In this document: piece after piece, positions 33,652 to 41,713 of the stretch
Numbering within the stretch: the stretch's first letter is position 1
Layout of the letters: each line of letters begins with the position of its first letter
Assembly: GCF_011303755.1 (NCBI RefSeq)
Contig: NZ_CP049885.1
Location: 212,001 to 276,000, forward strand
Direction of reading: 5' to 3'
Origin: Acidovorax sp. HDW3
GTDB lineage: Bacteria; Pseudomonadota; Gammaproteobacteria; Burkholderiales; Burkholderiaceae_C
Length of the DNA: 64,000 bases
Notes under the pieces: generated by a model
Told to the model about the DNA's origin: nothing
Seen by the model: the letters and a program-made list of their open reading frames with translations, nothing else
The model's database searches: none
Made by a program: the position numbers and the translations under genes

Positions 33652-35739
33652 CTAATCTGTTGGGCAAACCACCATATGCCCATCCTGGGTGTGATGTGCC
33701 GCCGCCAGTGCCACCTCCACCAGGCAGTCGTAGAACGTTGGCCCTGCGCCCAGGTCGGTCAGCGCCTGGCTGGTGAGGTGGTTCATGTTGCCGCCGCCGG
33801 GGCTGAGCTTGTGCCACCAGATGCCCAGGGCGTTGACCACGCCCGGACGTGCGCGCTGGCCCACCTGGGCGTGGCACAGGTAGCTGCCCCGGTCGTTGAA
33901 CAGGCGCACCAGGGCACCGTCGGCAATGCCGCGTGCGGCGGCGTCCTGCGGGTGGATCTCGACCAGCGGGCGCTGCTCCTGCGCCTGCAGGCTGGCGACG
34001 TTGGCAAAGCTTGAATTGAGAAAGTTGCGCGCCGGCGGCGAGATCATGGCCAGCGGGTAGCGCGTGCAGCTGCCCGGCACTTCGTGGTTGGGCACGTAGC
34101 CTGGCAGCGGGTCGTGGCCGACGTCCTGCAGGCGCTGGCTGAAAAACTCGCACTTGCCCGATGGTGTGGCAAAGCCGCCCTCGGCAAACGGCGCCTCGGG
34201 TACGGCCAGCGGCGCAAAGCCCTGCGCCAGCAGCAGGTCAAAGTCCACGGCCTCGCCATAGGCCTGGCGGCACAGCTGCGCGTCGCTGTCGGTAAAGCAG
34301 GGCTCGGTGTAGCCCATGTGCACCGCCAGGTCGCGAAAAATTTGCGCATTGCTGCGCGCCTGGCCCAGCGGCGCAATGGCGGGGCGGTTGAGCAGCACGT
34401 CGGTGTGGCCGTAGGCCAGGTGCACGTCCCATTGTTCGAGCTGCGTGGTCGCGGGCAGGAGGTAGTCGGCCCAGTCGGCGGTGTCGGTCTGGAACAGTTC
34501 GAGCACCACGGTGAACAAGTCCTCGCGCGCCAGGCCGTGCAGCACCTTGCCTGCGTCCGGCGCGACGGCGGCGGGGTTGCTGTTGTAAATCACCAGGGCC
34601 TCGACCTGGGGGCCAAAGTCGGCGCTGCCCGGGTGCAGCAGGTCGTCGCCCAGCGTCACCATGTTGAGCGTGCGCGGCTGGCGCCCGGCGAGCAGGTCGG
34701 GGCGCTGCAGGGCGGCTTTTTGCACCGGAAATTCCCCCGAACTCGACAGCAGCAGCCCGCCCGCGCGCTGGCGCCAGGCGCCCACCAGCGCCGGCAGGCA
34801 GGCGATGGCGCGCACCGCGTTGGCGCCGCCGTGCACGCGCTGCACGCCGTAGTTCAGGCGGATGGCGGCGGGGCGGGTGCTGCCGTAGTCGCGCGCCAGG
34901 CGGCGGATTTGCTCTGCCGGCAGGCCGCAGACGGCGGCGGCGCGCTCGGGCGGCCACTGCAGGGCGCGCTCACGCAGCTGCTCCCAGCCCAGGGTGTGGC
35001 GGGCGATGTAGTCGTGGTCAAGCCAGTCGTTCTCGATCAGCTCGTGCATCAGTGCCAGCGCCAGTGCGGCGTCGGTGCCGGGCAGCAGCTGGATGTGCTC
35101 GTGGCATTTGTCGGCGGTTTCGCTGCGCCGGGGGTCGATGCACACCAGGCGTGCGCCGCCTCTCTTGGCCTCTTGCGCGTAGCGCCAGAAATGCAGGTTG
35201 CTGGTGATGGAGTTGCTGCCCCAGATGAGGATGAGCTGCGCCTGGCTGAAATGCTCAACCTTCATGCCGCGCTTGGCGCCCAGGGTGTGCAGCAGGCCCT
35301 CGCCGCCGGCGCTGGCGCAGATGCTGCGGTGCAGCTGCGAGGCGCCCAGGCGGTGGAAGAAGCGCCGGTCCATGCTCTCGCCCTGCACCAGGCCCATGGT
35401 GCCGGCGTAGCTGTAGGGCAGGATGGCCTCGGGGTTGCGCGCGGCAATGGCCTGCAGGCGGGCGGCGATGTCGGCCAGGGCCTCATCCCAGGAGACGGGG
35501 GTGAACTGCCCGCTGCCCTTGGGGCCGCTGCGCTTCATGGGCGTGAGCAGGCGCTCGGGGTGGTAGGTGCGTTCGGGGTATTTGCTGACCTTGGCGCAGA
35601 GCACGCCGGCGGTGTGCGTGTGCGCCGGGTTGCCCTGCACGCGCGTGGCGCGGCCGTTTTCCACGGTGGTGAGCAGGGCGCAGGTGTCGGGGCAATCATG
35701 CGGGCAGGCGCCGCGCACGGTGATGGGGGAGGAGGGCAT
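33652..35739 (-). CDS. Molybdopterin oxidoreductase (DMSO reductase superfamily), single-subunit type
   Basis: A 695-aa bis-MGD enzyme. GACPHDCPDTC plus a later Cys in AGVLCAKVSKYPERTYHPER forms the N-terminal [4Fe-4S] site. SICASAGGEGLLHTLGAKRG is at the Mo-ligand region, and GSNSITSNLHFWRYAQEAK and DADT-like IDPRRSETAD follow. The C-terminal MopB domain (PLVEIHPQDAAARGIADGAL, VNALGIWWHKLSPGGGNMNH) is complete. There is no signal peptide, so it is probably cytoplasmic. No partner Fe-S or membrane subunit is nearby, which fits the soluble YoaE/oxidoreductase-alpha branch. The substrate is unknown. The start is ATG 35737-35739; a TTG at 35754 is possible. Confidence 0.87.
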   Translation of the reverse strand: MPSSPITVRGACPHDCPDTCALLTTVENGRATRVQGNPAHTHTAGVLCAKVSKYPERTYHPERLLTPMKRSGPKGSGQFTPVSWDEALADIAARLQAIAARNPEAILPYSYAGTMGLVQGESMDRRFFHRLGASQLHRSICASAGGEGLLHTLGAKRGMKVEHFSQAQLILIWGSNSITSNLHFWRYAQEAKRGGARLVCIDPRRSETADKCHEHIQLLPGTDAALALALMHELIENDWLDHDYIARHTLGWEQLRERALQWPPERAAAVCGLPAEQIRRLARDYGSTRPAAIRLNYGVQRVHGGANAVRAIACLPALVGAWRQRAGGLLLSSSGEFPVQKAALQRPDLLAGRQPRTLNMVTLGDDLLHPGSADFGPQVEALVIYNSNPAAVAPDAGKVLHGLAREDLFTVVLELFQTDTADWADYLLPATTQLEQWDVHLAYGHTDVLLNRPAIAPLGQARSNAQIFRDLAVHMGYTEPCFTDSDAQLCRQAYGEAVDFDLLLAQGFAPLAVPEAPFAEGGFATPSGKCEFFSQRLQDVGHDPLPGYVPNHEVPGSCTRYPLAMISPPARNFLNSSFANVASLQAQEQRPLVEIHPQDAAARGIADGALVRLFNDRGSYLCHAQVGQRARPGVVNALGIWWHKLSPGGGNMNHLTSQALTDLGAGPTFYDCLVEVALAAAHHTQDGHMVVCPTD

Positions 35740-35851
35740 AGGGCAATCGCGCAATGGGCTGGCGGGAGGGCAGGGGGCTGGCTACACTCGATCGCATAGG
35801 ACGCCAGCGCAGCTGGTGGGGTGTGCAGCCATTGTCGAGAAGGATAGTGCC

Positions 35852-37006
35852 ATGACGCAGCAAGCATGTAATCGGCGGCAATTTTCACTGGCTTCACTGG
35901 CATTGGGGGCCATGGCGTGGGCCGGTGGGCCCGCTGCCCGGGCGCAGGGCGAGGGGCGTATCGTCATCGGCCAGTCGGCTGCGCTCTCGGGGGCGGCGGC
36001 GCAGCTGGGGCAGCAGTTTCAGGCCGGGGCGCAGCTGGCGTTTGCCCAGGTCAACGCCCAAGGCGGCATTGGCCGGCGCCAGATCGAGCTGCGCAGCCTC
36101 GACGACGGCTACGAACCCGAGCGCTGCGCCGAGAACACGCGCCGTTTCGTCTCCGACGAGGTGCTGGCCCTGTTTGGCTACATTGGCACGCCCACCAGCC
36201 TGGCTGCGCTGCCGCTGGTGACGCAGGCGGGCCTGCCTTTTATTGCGCCCTTTTCGGGGGCCATGGCGCTGCGCAAGCCGTTTCGGCGCCAGGTGTTTCA
36301 TGTGCGTGCGTCGTACAACGACGAGACGGAGCTCATCGTCAATCAGCTCACCCACCTGGGGCAGACCAAGATTGGCGTGTTCCACCAGAACGACAGCTAC
36401 GGCCAGGCCGGGCTCGATGGCGTGACCAAGGCCCTGGCCGCGCGCAAGCTCGCCCCGGTGGCCACCAGCACCGTGGAGCGCAACTCTGACAAGGTGGCCG
36501 ACGCCGTGGCCAAACTGCTGGCGGCCAAGCCCGAGGCGATTGTGCAAATCGGCGCCTACGGTGCTTGCGCGGCCTTCATTCGCGCGGCGCGCAAGGCCGG
36601 TTATGGCGGCGGTTTTTACAACGTGTCTTTTGTGGGTACCGAAGCCTTGGCGCAGGCGCTGGGGCCGCAGGCGGCGGGGGTGGTGGTGTCGCAGGTCATG
36701 CCCTCGCCCTACCTGACGCAGCGCCCGGCCACGCGGGAATTTTTGGAGGCCATCAAGAAGGGCGGCGACAAGGTGCAGCCCAACTACGTGAGTATTGAGG
36801 GCTATATTGCCGCCCGCACCTTGATCGAGGGCCTGCGCCTGGCGCACAGCGGCGGCAAGCTCACGCGCGAGTCGCTGGTCACGGCGCTGGAGGGCATCAA
36901 CAGCAACGTGGCCGGCTTTCCCCTGCGCTTTACGGACTACAGCCATGAGGGCTCGGGTTTTGTTGAAATGTCCATGCTCACCGGCGATGGCCGGGTGCGC
37001 ATTTGA
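35852..37006 (+). CDS. ABC transporter substrate-binding protein, branched-chain amino acid type
   Basis: A periplasmic binding protein of the LivJ/LivK type I fold, 384 aa. The N-terminus MTQQACNRRQFSLASLALG looks like a Tat signal (NRRQF) with cleavage near AARAQ. IVIGQSAALSGAAAQLG, ELRSLDDGYEPERCAENTRR and FGYIGTPTSLAALPL are typical. No permease or ATPase gene accompanies it, so it is an orphan that may share another transporter or have a sensory role. The M20 amidohydrolase follows 13 bp later and may be cotranscribed. The open frame extends upstream to 35567, but the signal sequence sets the start at 35852. TACACT at 35783 could be a -10. Confidence 0.9.
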   Translation: MTQQACNRRQFSLASLALGAMAWAGGPAARAQGEGRIVIGQSAALSGAAAQLGQQFQAGAQLAFAQVNAQGGIGRRQIELRSLDDGYEPERCAENTRRFVSDEVLALFGYIGTPTSLAALPLVTQAGLPFIAPFSGAMALRKPFRRQVFHVRASYNDETELIVNQLTHLGQTKIGVFHQNDSYGQAGLDGVTKALAARKLAPVATSTVERNSDKVADAVAKLLAAKPEAIVQIGAYGACAAFIRAARKAGYGGGFYNVSFVGTEALAQALGPQAAGVVVSQVMPSPYLTQRPATREFLEAIKKGGDKVQPNYVSIEGYIAARTLIEGLRLAHSGGKLTRESLVTALEGINSNVAGFPLRFTDYSHEGSGFVEMSMLTGDGRVRI

Positions 37007-37019
37007 GAGAGAAAAAAAC

Positions 37020-38216
37020 ATGCATTTGATCGACGCCATCGTGGCCCAGGCCGATGCCATGGCCACCCTGCGCCGTGACATCCACGCCCACCCCGAGCTG
37101 AGCTTTCAAGAGTGGCGCACCGCCGACCTGGTGGCGGCGCAGCTGAGCGCCTGGGGCATTCCCATCCACCGGGGCCTGGGGCAGACGGGGGTGGTGGGCA
37201 TAGTGCACGGGCGCGACGGCGGCGCCTGTGGCCGCGCCCTGGGCCTGCGCGCGGACATGGATGCGCTGCCCATGCAGGAGAAAAACACCTTCGCCCACGC
37301 CAGCCGCCACCCCGGCAAGATGCACGGCTGCGGCCACGACGGCCACACGGCCATGCTGCTGGCGGCGGCGCAGCACCTGGCGCAGCAGCGCGACTTTGAC
37401 GGCACGGTGTACCTCATCTTCCAGCCCGCCGAGGAGGGCGGCGGCGGCGCCAAGGTGATGATGGACGACGGCCTGTTCGAGCGCTTTCCGATGCAGGCTG
37501 TGTTCGGAATGCACAACTGGCCAGGAATGCCCGCCGGCAGCATGGCCGTGAGCCCCGGGCCGGTGATGGCCGCGACCAGCGAGTTCAAGATCACCGTGCA
37601 CGGCAAGGGCTGCCACGCGGCCATGCCGCACCTGGGCGTGGACTCGGTGCTGGTGGCCTGCCAGCTGGTGCAATCGCTGCAAAGCATCATCAGCCGCAAC
37701 AAGAAGCCGCTCGATACGGCGGTGATCTCGGTCACCATGATCCACGGCGGCGAGGCCAGCAACGTCGTCCCCGGCCACTGCGAATTGCAGGGCACGGTGC
37801 GCACCTTCACGCCCGAGGTGCTCGACTTGGTGGAGCAGCGGATGCGCCAGATGGCCGAACATGTCTGCAGCGCCCACGGCGCGCGCTGCGATTTCGTCTT
37901 TGAGCGCAACTACCCAGCCACCGTCAACAGCCCGGAAGAGGCGGCGCTGGCGCGCGCGGTGATGCTCGACATTCTGGGCCCCGAGCAGGTGCTGGAGCAG
38001 GAGCCCACCCTGGGCGGCGAGGACTTTGCCTACATGCTGCAGGCCAAGCCCGGGGCCTATTGTTTTATCGCCAACGGCGAGGGCGAGCACCGCCACCTTG
38101 GCCACGGCGGCGGGCCGTGCACGCTGCACAACCCGAGCTACGACTTCAACGACGCCCTGATCCCGCTGGGCGCCACCTACTGGGTGCGACTGGCGCAGCG
38201 CTGGTTGGCGGGCTAA
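37020..38216 (+). CDS. M20 amidohydrolase (hippurate hydrolase-like)
   Basis: A zinc-dependent amide hydrolase, 398 aa, of the HipO/AbgA/carboxypeptidase Ss1 group, which cleaves N-acyl amino acids. RRDIHAHPELSFQEWRTA opens the protein. The ligands are in MHGCGHDGHTAML (Cys, His), PAEEGGGGAKVMMDDG (Glu-Glu) and GMHNWPGMPAG (His), with GEDFAYMLQAKPGAYCF near the C-terminus. The ATG at 37020 sits just before conserved sequence; GAGAGAGAAAA precedes it. It is coupled to the binding-protein gene upstream, suggesting uptake and hydrolysis of an acylated compound (inference). Confidence 0.92.
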   Translation: MHLIDAIVAQADAMATLRRDIHAHPELSFQEWRTADLVAAQLSAWGIPIHRGLGQTGVVGIVHGRDGGACGRALGLRADMDALPMQEKNTFAHASRHPGKMHGCGHDGHTAMLLAAAQHLAQQRDFDGTVYLIFQPAEEGGGGAKVMMDDGLFERFPMQAVFGMHNWPGMPAGSMAVSPGPVMAATSEFKITVHGKGCHAAMPHLGVDSVLVACQLVQSLQSIISRNKKPLDTAVISVTMIHGGEASNVVPGHCELQGTVRTFTPEVLDLVEQRMRQMAEHVCSAHGARCDFVFERNYPATVNSPEEAALARAVMLDILGPEQVLEQEPTLGGEDFAYMLQAKPGAYCFIANGEGEHRHLGHGGGPCTLHNPSYDFNDALIPLGATYWVRLAQRWLAG

Positions 38217-38219
38217 TTG

Positions 38220-38272
38220 CCTTCCAGCGCTTGTGTGGCAAGCGCGAGTAGCTATTAAATTAGTAGCATTTG
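38220..38272 (+). repeat. Dispersed palindromic repeat, copy 7
   Basis: Forward copy with the cleanest stem: CCAGCGCTTGTGTGGCAAGC, then GCGAGTAGCTATTAAATTAG and TAGCA. It lies between the convergent M20 and WS/DGAT genes. The stop codon of the minus-strand gene (38260-38262) is inside it, so the end of that protein (KCY) is repeat-derived. Confidence 0.88.
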
Positions 38273-39846
38273 GCGTTTTCCTCATCGCCCCAGGGCAGCA
38301 TCAGGGTGAGCAGCGCGAGCTGCTCGAACTCGGGCGTGAAGGCGTCGATGATGGCCTGCGGCTCGGGGCACAGCGCGGTGTCGCTCATGACGCCAAACTG
38401 CACGCCGCCGCCGTAGCTCAGAATCGACACGCCCAGGCCGATGTCGCCCGACTGCGGCACCCAGAACATGCACTGCGTGACGCGTGCGCCGCACAGCGTC
38501 AGCGCCTCTTGCGGCCCAGGCACGTTGGTCATGACGGCGGTGGTCTTGCGGCCAAAGAGGTTGATGAGCGCATCCTGCGCCGGCTTCACCAGCATCCCGG
38601 CCATGGACAGCATGGCAAAGGCCAGCAGCGGCTGGGTGCTGCCCTTCAAGGCATTCATGCGCCGGCGCACCTCGTACAGGCGCTCGATGGGGTTGGCGAT
38701 GCCGATGGGCAGCACCAGCGGCACCAGGCCAAAGCGGTTGCCCAGCTTCCAGGCTTCTTCCAGCGGGCGCAGGTTGATGGGAATCATGGCGCGAATTTCC
38801 TGGCCGCTGGGGTCGTCACCCTGGGCGCGCAGGTAGTTGCCGATGGCGCCGGCAACGCAGGACATGAGCACGTCGTTGATCGAGCAGTTGAGCGCCCGGC
38901 CCACGTTTTTGACTGCGTCCAGCGGCACCGGCGGGCACCAGGCGACGCGCTTGACCTCGCCGGGCTGGCCTTTGAGGCGCGTGTGCGAGTCGTCGGGCAT
39001 GAGCGCGAGTGCAGCGGCGTCGCTCACCAGCTGGTAGGCCAGGCGTGCGGCATCGACGGAGCTGGCCAGGCCGTGTTCGAGCAGCTTTTCGGGCTCGCGC
39101 AGCAGGTGCAGCGATTGCGCCGCGCCGTCGCCCGCCATGTCCAGCGCTTTGACGGCCATGTCGGTGATGGGCTTGATGAGGGCGTCGGCCAGCCACTCCT
39201 CGGGGCTGTGGTGCGGCTCGGGCTTGGCGCGCCGCTGCGGCGGTGCGCTGCCGCCATCGACCAGCGACATGGTGACCGAGATCAGGGCAATGCCGTCGGC
39301 AATGCAGTGGTGGATGCGCACGATGAGGGCGCTGCCGGCCACGCCGTCGTCGCCCGTGAAGTTTTCAATCAGGTGGATTTGCCACAGCGGGCGCCGACCA
39401 TCGAGCGACTGCATCGCCAGCTCGCCCACGCGCTCTTGCAACGCTTGCTGCTGCGACTGGCCTTTGCGGTGCGGGAGCTTCTCGCGCACCACGTGCGCGG
39501 CAATGTCGAAATGGTCGTCATCGACCCAGGTGGCGCCGGCGGCATCTTGCACCACACGCTGGCGAAAGCGTGGGTACTTGAGCAGGCGCTCTTGCACACG
39601 TTCGCACAGGGCTTGCCAGGTAATGCCTGGGGCGAGCGTCCACACGCCGTTGATCATCATGCGGTTGTGGTCGCAGTCCATGCGCAGCCAGGCAGTATCG
39701 ACCTTGCTCATGCGCTGGCCCGACAGGCCCAGCATTCCGCTGGCGGCGCGCTGTACGTTTTTGCGCACGATTTTGGCGGCACGGGCAGCGGGCTCGGGCA
39801 GAGACAGGAGATGGTGGGGGGCAATGGCGGCGCGGCGGGAGTCCAT
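38260..39846 (-). CDS. Wax ester synthase / diacylglycerol acyltransferase (WS/DGAT)
   Basis: Transfers acyl groups from acyl-CoA to alcohols or diacylglycerol, making storage wax or triacylglycerol. The 528-aa protein has the catalytic motif HHxxxDG in IVRIHHCIADGIALISVTMS. Family motifs ALNCSINDVLMSCVAGAIG, RAMIPINLRP (in EIRAMIPINLRPLEE), and NVPGPQEALTLCG are visible. It is longer than the usual 450-470 aa because of an N-terminal extension (SMPLPEP-like region before MSKVDTAWLRMDCDH at about residue 46) and a linker at 205-255. The ACBP gene is divergent upstream and fadD lies 3 kb away. Confidence 0.92.
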   Translation of the reverse strand: MDSRRAAIAPHHLLSLPEPAARAAKIVRKNVQRAASGMLGLSGQRMSKVDTAWLRMDCDHNRMMINGVWTLAPGITWQALCERVQERLLKYPRFRQRVVQDAAGATWVDDDHFDIAAHVVREKLPHRKGQSQQQALQERVGELAMQSLDGRRPLWQIHLIENFTGDDGVAGSALIVRIHHCIADGIALISVTMSLVDGGSAPPQRRAKPEPHHSPEEWLADALIKPITDMAVKALDMAGDGAAQSLHLLREPEKLLEHGLASSVDAARLAYQLVSDAAALALMPDDSHTRLKGQPGEVKRVAWCPPVPLDAVKNVGRALNCSINDVLMSCVAGAIGNYLRAQGDDPSGQEIRAMIPINLRPLEEAWKLGNRFGLVPLVLPIGIANPIERLYEVRRRMNALKGSTQPLLAFAMLSMAGMLVKPAQDALINLFGRKTTAVMTNVPGPQEALTLCGARVTQCMFWVPQSGDIGLGVSILSYGGGVQFGVMSDTALCPEPQAIIDAFTPEFEQLALLTLMLPWGDEENAKCY

Positions 39847-40020
39847 GGGCTGCTTGTCCTGTGCAGTGCGGGTGGCAAAAAAGCGGGATTTTGGGGCGAG
39901 GCTCTAGGGAGCGCACCCTATGGCGGCGCCCTTGGATCGGTAAGATACACCGGCTGAACCGGCGCACCGCCTGTGGCGCCCCCCCGGTTAACCCTTTGAT
40001 TCTTCCAGGAGCATTCGCCC

Positions 40021-40275
40021 ATGTCCGATCTGAACGCCACTTTTGAAGCCGCCGTGGCCAATTCCAAGAACCTCAGCGAGCGTCCCGACAACGCCACGCT
40101 GCTCAAAATCTACGCCCTCTACAAGCAGGCCACCGCCGGTGACAACGGCGAGAAAAAGCCCAGCTTCTCCGACATGGTCGGCCGCGCCAAGTGGGACGCC
40201 TGGGAAAAGCTCAAGGGCACGGGCGCGGACGAGGCCAAGCAGCAGTACATCGACCTCATCACTTCGCTGAGCTGA
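40021..40275 (+). CDS. Acyl-CoA-binding protein
   Basis: An 84-aa ACBP-fold protein that sequesters and carries long-chain acyl-CoA in the cytoplasm. LKIYALYKQATAGDNGEKKP, FSDMVGRAKWDAWEKLKG and DEAKQQYIDLI contain the conserved acyl-CoA-binding Tyr and Lys residues. It is divergent from WS/DGAT across a 174-bp gap, which would suit shared control of lipid storage (inference). A ribosome site AGGAG (40006-40010) is present. Confidence 0.95.
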   Translation: MSDLNATFEAAVANSKNLSERPDNATLLKIYALYKQATAGDNGEKKPSFSDMVGRAKWDAWEKLKGTGADEAKQQYIDLITSLS

Positions 40276-40294
40276 GCACGCTGCACCCCCGCAC

Positions 40295-40312
40295 TGGCCC
40301 CGCAAGGGGCCA
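40295..40312. terminator. Small hairpin between ACBP and PHA-system gene
   Basis: TGGCCCC / GGGGCCA (40295-40301, 40306-40312) around GCAA, followed by TTGTCGTTTG. It lies between convergent genes; the T run is weak. Confidence 0.5.
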
Positions 40313-40332
40313 TTGTCGTTTGTGGGGGGCGC

Positions 40333-40623
40333 TCAGGCGCCCAGCAATTCATCGAACTGCGCGTTGAGCTCGCTTTCGATCTTGTGCTTGAAGGCGCTGA
40401 CAAGAAAGCCCAGGTGCATGTCAAGCTCGAAGCGGTCGGCGTACACCTGCAATTGGCCGCTGACGCCGCTGCGTTCAAAGCTGACGGTGTCTTGGTCCTC
40501 GCCCTCGGCATAGGTGCATTTGAGGTGGAATTTTTCCTCTGCCTTTTCCGCCCAGGCAAAGGCGGCTTGGCGGGCGGCGGCAAGGCCGAGTTGGTGGGGG
40601 CGTTGGATATGGATATTCGACAC
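40333..40623 (-). CDS. Polyhydroxyalkanoic acid system family protein
   Basis: A 96-aa protein of the PHA_gran_rgn family, found beside storage-polymer genes in beta-proteobacteria. It starts MSNIHIQRPHQLGLAAARQA and contains FERSGVSGQLQVYADRFEL and DMHLGFLVSAFKHKIESELN. It is a small cytoplasmic protein; binding to granules or folding of an amphipathic sheet is assumed from the family name only. It is convergent with the ACBP gene. Confidence 0.85.
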   Translation of the reverse strand: MSNIHIQRPHQLGLAAARQAAFAWAEKAEEKFHLKCTYAEGEDQDTVSFERSGVSGQLQVYADRFELDMHLGFLVSAFKHKIESELNAQFDELLGA

Positions 40624-40742
40624 AAAAAGGCTCCGGCAGGCTCGGGGCGATCATAAAACCGGCGCACGGCCTTTGCGTTGACAAGCGCAAAACTTGTGCA
40701 GCTGCAGCCTACACTTGCTGCATTCAACCAGGGGCGCCACGG

Positions 40743-41357
40743 ATGGAACTCTTTTCGCTGTTATTGCTGCTGTTCATTGGTGTGCACCTGCTGCGTGGGC
40801 GCGAGCGCGCGGCGCGCGTGGCGCTGCTGGGCAGCTACCTGAGCCGCTACCAAATTGAAAAGCTCATGGAGGCCCTGACCGACGGCTACCTGCGCGCCCT
40901 GGGCGAAGCCGACGCCGAACGCCGCCAGCAAATCTGGGGCCTGCTGGCAACGACGGAGAAAAACCTGGTGCTGCAGTTCGAGTCGTTTGCCGAGGACTTT
41001 GCCCGGGTCGCCGAGCAGGATGCGCGTGTGAGCCGCCTGCCGCTGGCCCTGCCCTATGCCAGCCGCTGGTGGCCGGCAGCCACCTTTGATATGCGCGCCC
41101 TGCTGCGGCTGCACGCACGCGGCATTGCCGAGGTCGCGGCCGACGTGGGCGACGGCTCGCCCGAGGCGCGCAAGGCGCAGGCCTTCACCATGACGGCCGA
41201 GCTGTACCTGATGCAGCACAGCTGCCACTGGTTTTGCCGCTCGGCGACCATGGCCTCGGTGCGCCTGGTGGCGCTGCACCAGACGGGGTACGAGCAGGTG
41301 CTTGCCAGCGTCTCGCGCCGCACGCGCGACGGCTACCGCCAGCTCACCGGCATCTGA
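40743..41357 (+). CDS. Conserved hypothetical protein with N-terminal membrane segment
   Basis: A 204-aa protein I do not recognise. A short hydrophobic N-terminus (LFSLLLLLFIGVHLL) is followed by a charged helical region. GLLATTEKNLVLQFESFAED, FDMRALLRLHARGIAEVA and LYLMQHSCHWFCRSATMASV are the most distinctive stretches. It is probably anchored to the inner membrane by one helix and lies 16 bp before the DUF1840 gene on the same strand, suggesting a two-gene operon. The function is unknown. Confidence 0.72.
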   Translation: MELFSLLLLLFIGVHLLRGRERAARVALLGSYLSRYQIEKLMEALTDGYLRALGEADAERRQQIWGLLATTEKNLVLQFESFAEDFARVAEQDARVSRLPLALPYASRWWPAATFDMRALLRLHARGIAEVAADVGDGSPEARKAQAFTMTAELYLMQHSCHWFCRSATMASVRLVALHQTGYEQVLASVSRRTRDGYRQLTGI

Positions 41358-41373
41358 CCAGGGAGGGGCGCCC

Positions 41374-41688
41374 ATGCTCTACAAGTTCAAGTCCCGCGCC
41401 ACGGCGGACGTCATCATGCTCGAACCCAATGGCCGCCAGCTGGTGCAGCTCATGGGCAAGGAGCCGGGGGTGGCCGGCATCGTCACGCCCGAGCAGATTC
41501 CGGCGGCCATCGCCGCCATCGAGGCCGCCATCGCCGCCGAGGATGCCGCCCGCACCCAGGCGGCGCAGGAGAGCGCAGGCGACGGTGTTGTCGATCGCCC
41601 CGAGCCGGTGCACCTGCGCCAGCGCGCCGCGCCGCTGCTCGACATGCTGCGCCGCAGCGCGCAGGCCGGGCGCGAGGTGTGCTGGTAG
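41374..41688 (+). CDS. DUF1840 protein
   Basis: A 104-aa cytoplasmic protein. MLYKFKSRATADVIMLEPNG and RQLVQLMGKEPGVAGIVTPE are DUF1840 signatures. An Ala-rich helix (about 48-70) and VHLRQRAAPLLDMLRRSAQA follow. The ribosome site GGAGGGG precedes ATG 41374. The function is unknown; it is common in beta-proteobacteria. Confidence 0.85.
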   Translation: MLYKFKSRATADVIMLEPNGRQLVQLMGKEPGVAGIVTPEQIPAAIAAIEAAIAAEDAARTQAAQESAGDGVVDRPEPVHLRQRAAPLLDMLRRSAQAGREVCW

Positions 41689-41713
41689 CTCTGGCCAGCG
41701 CGGCGCCCGCGCC

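Noticed and set aside
33438-33776. Short open frames upstream of marR
   Set aside because: No ribosome site, homology or motif seen; they partly overlap the molybdenum enzyme gene on the other strand.
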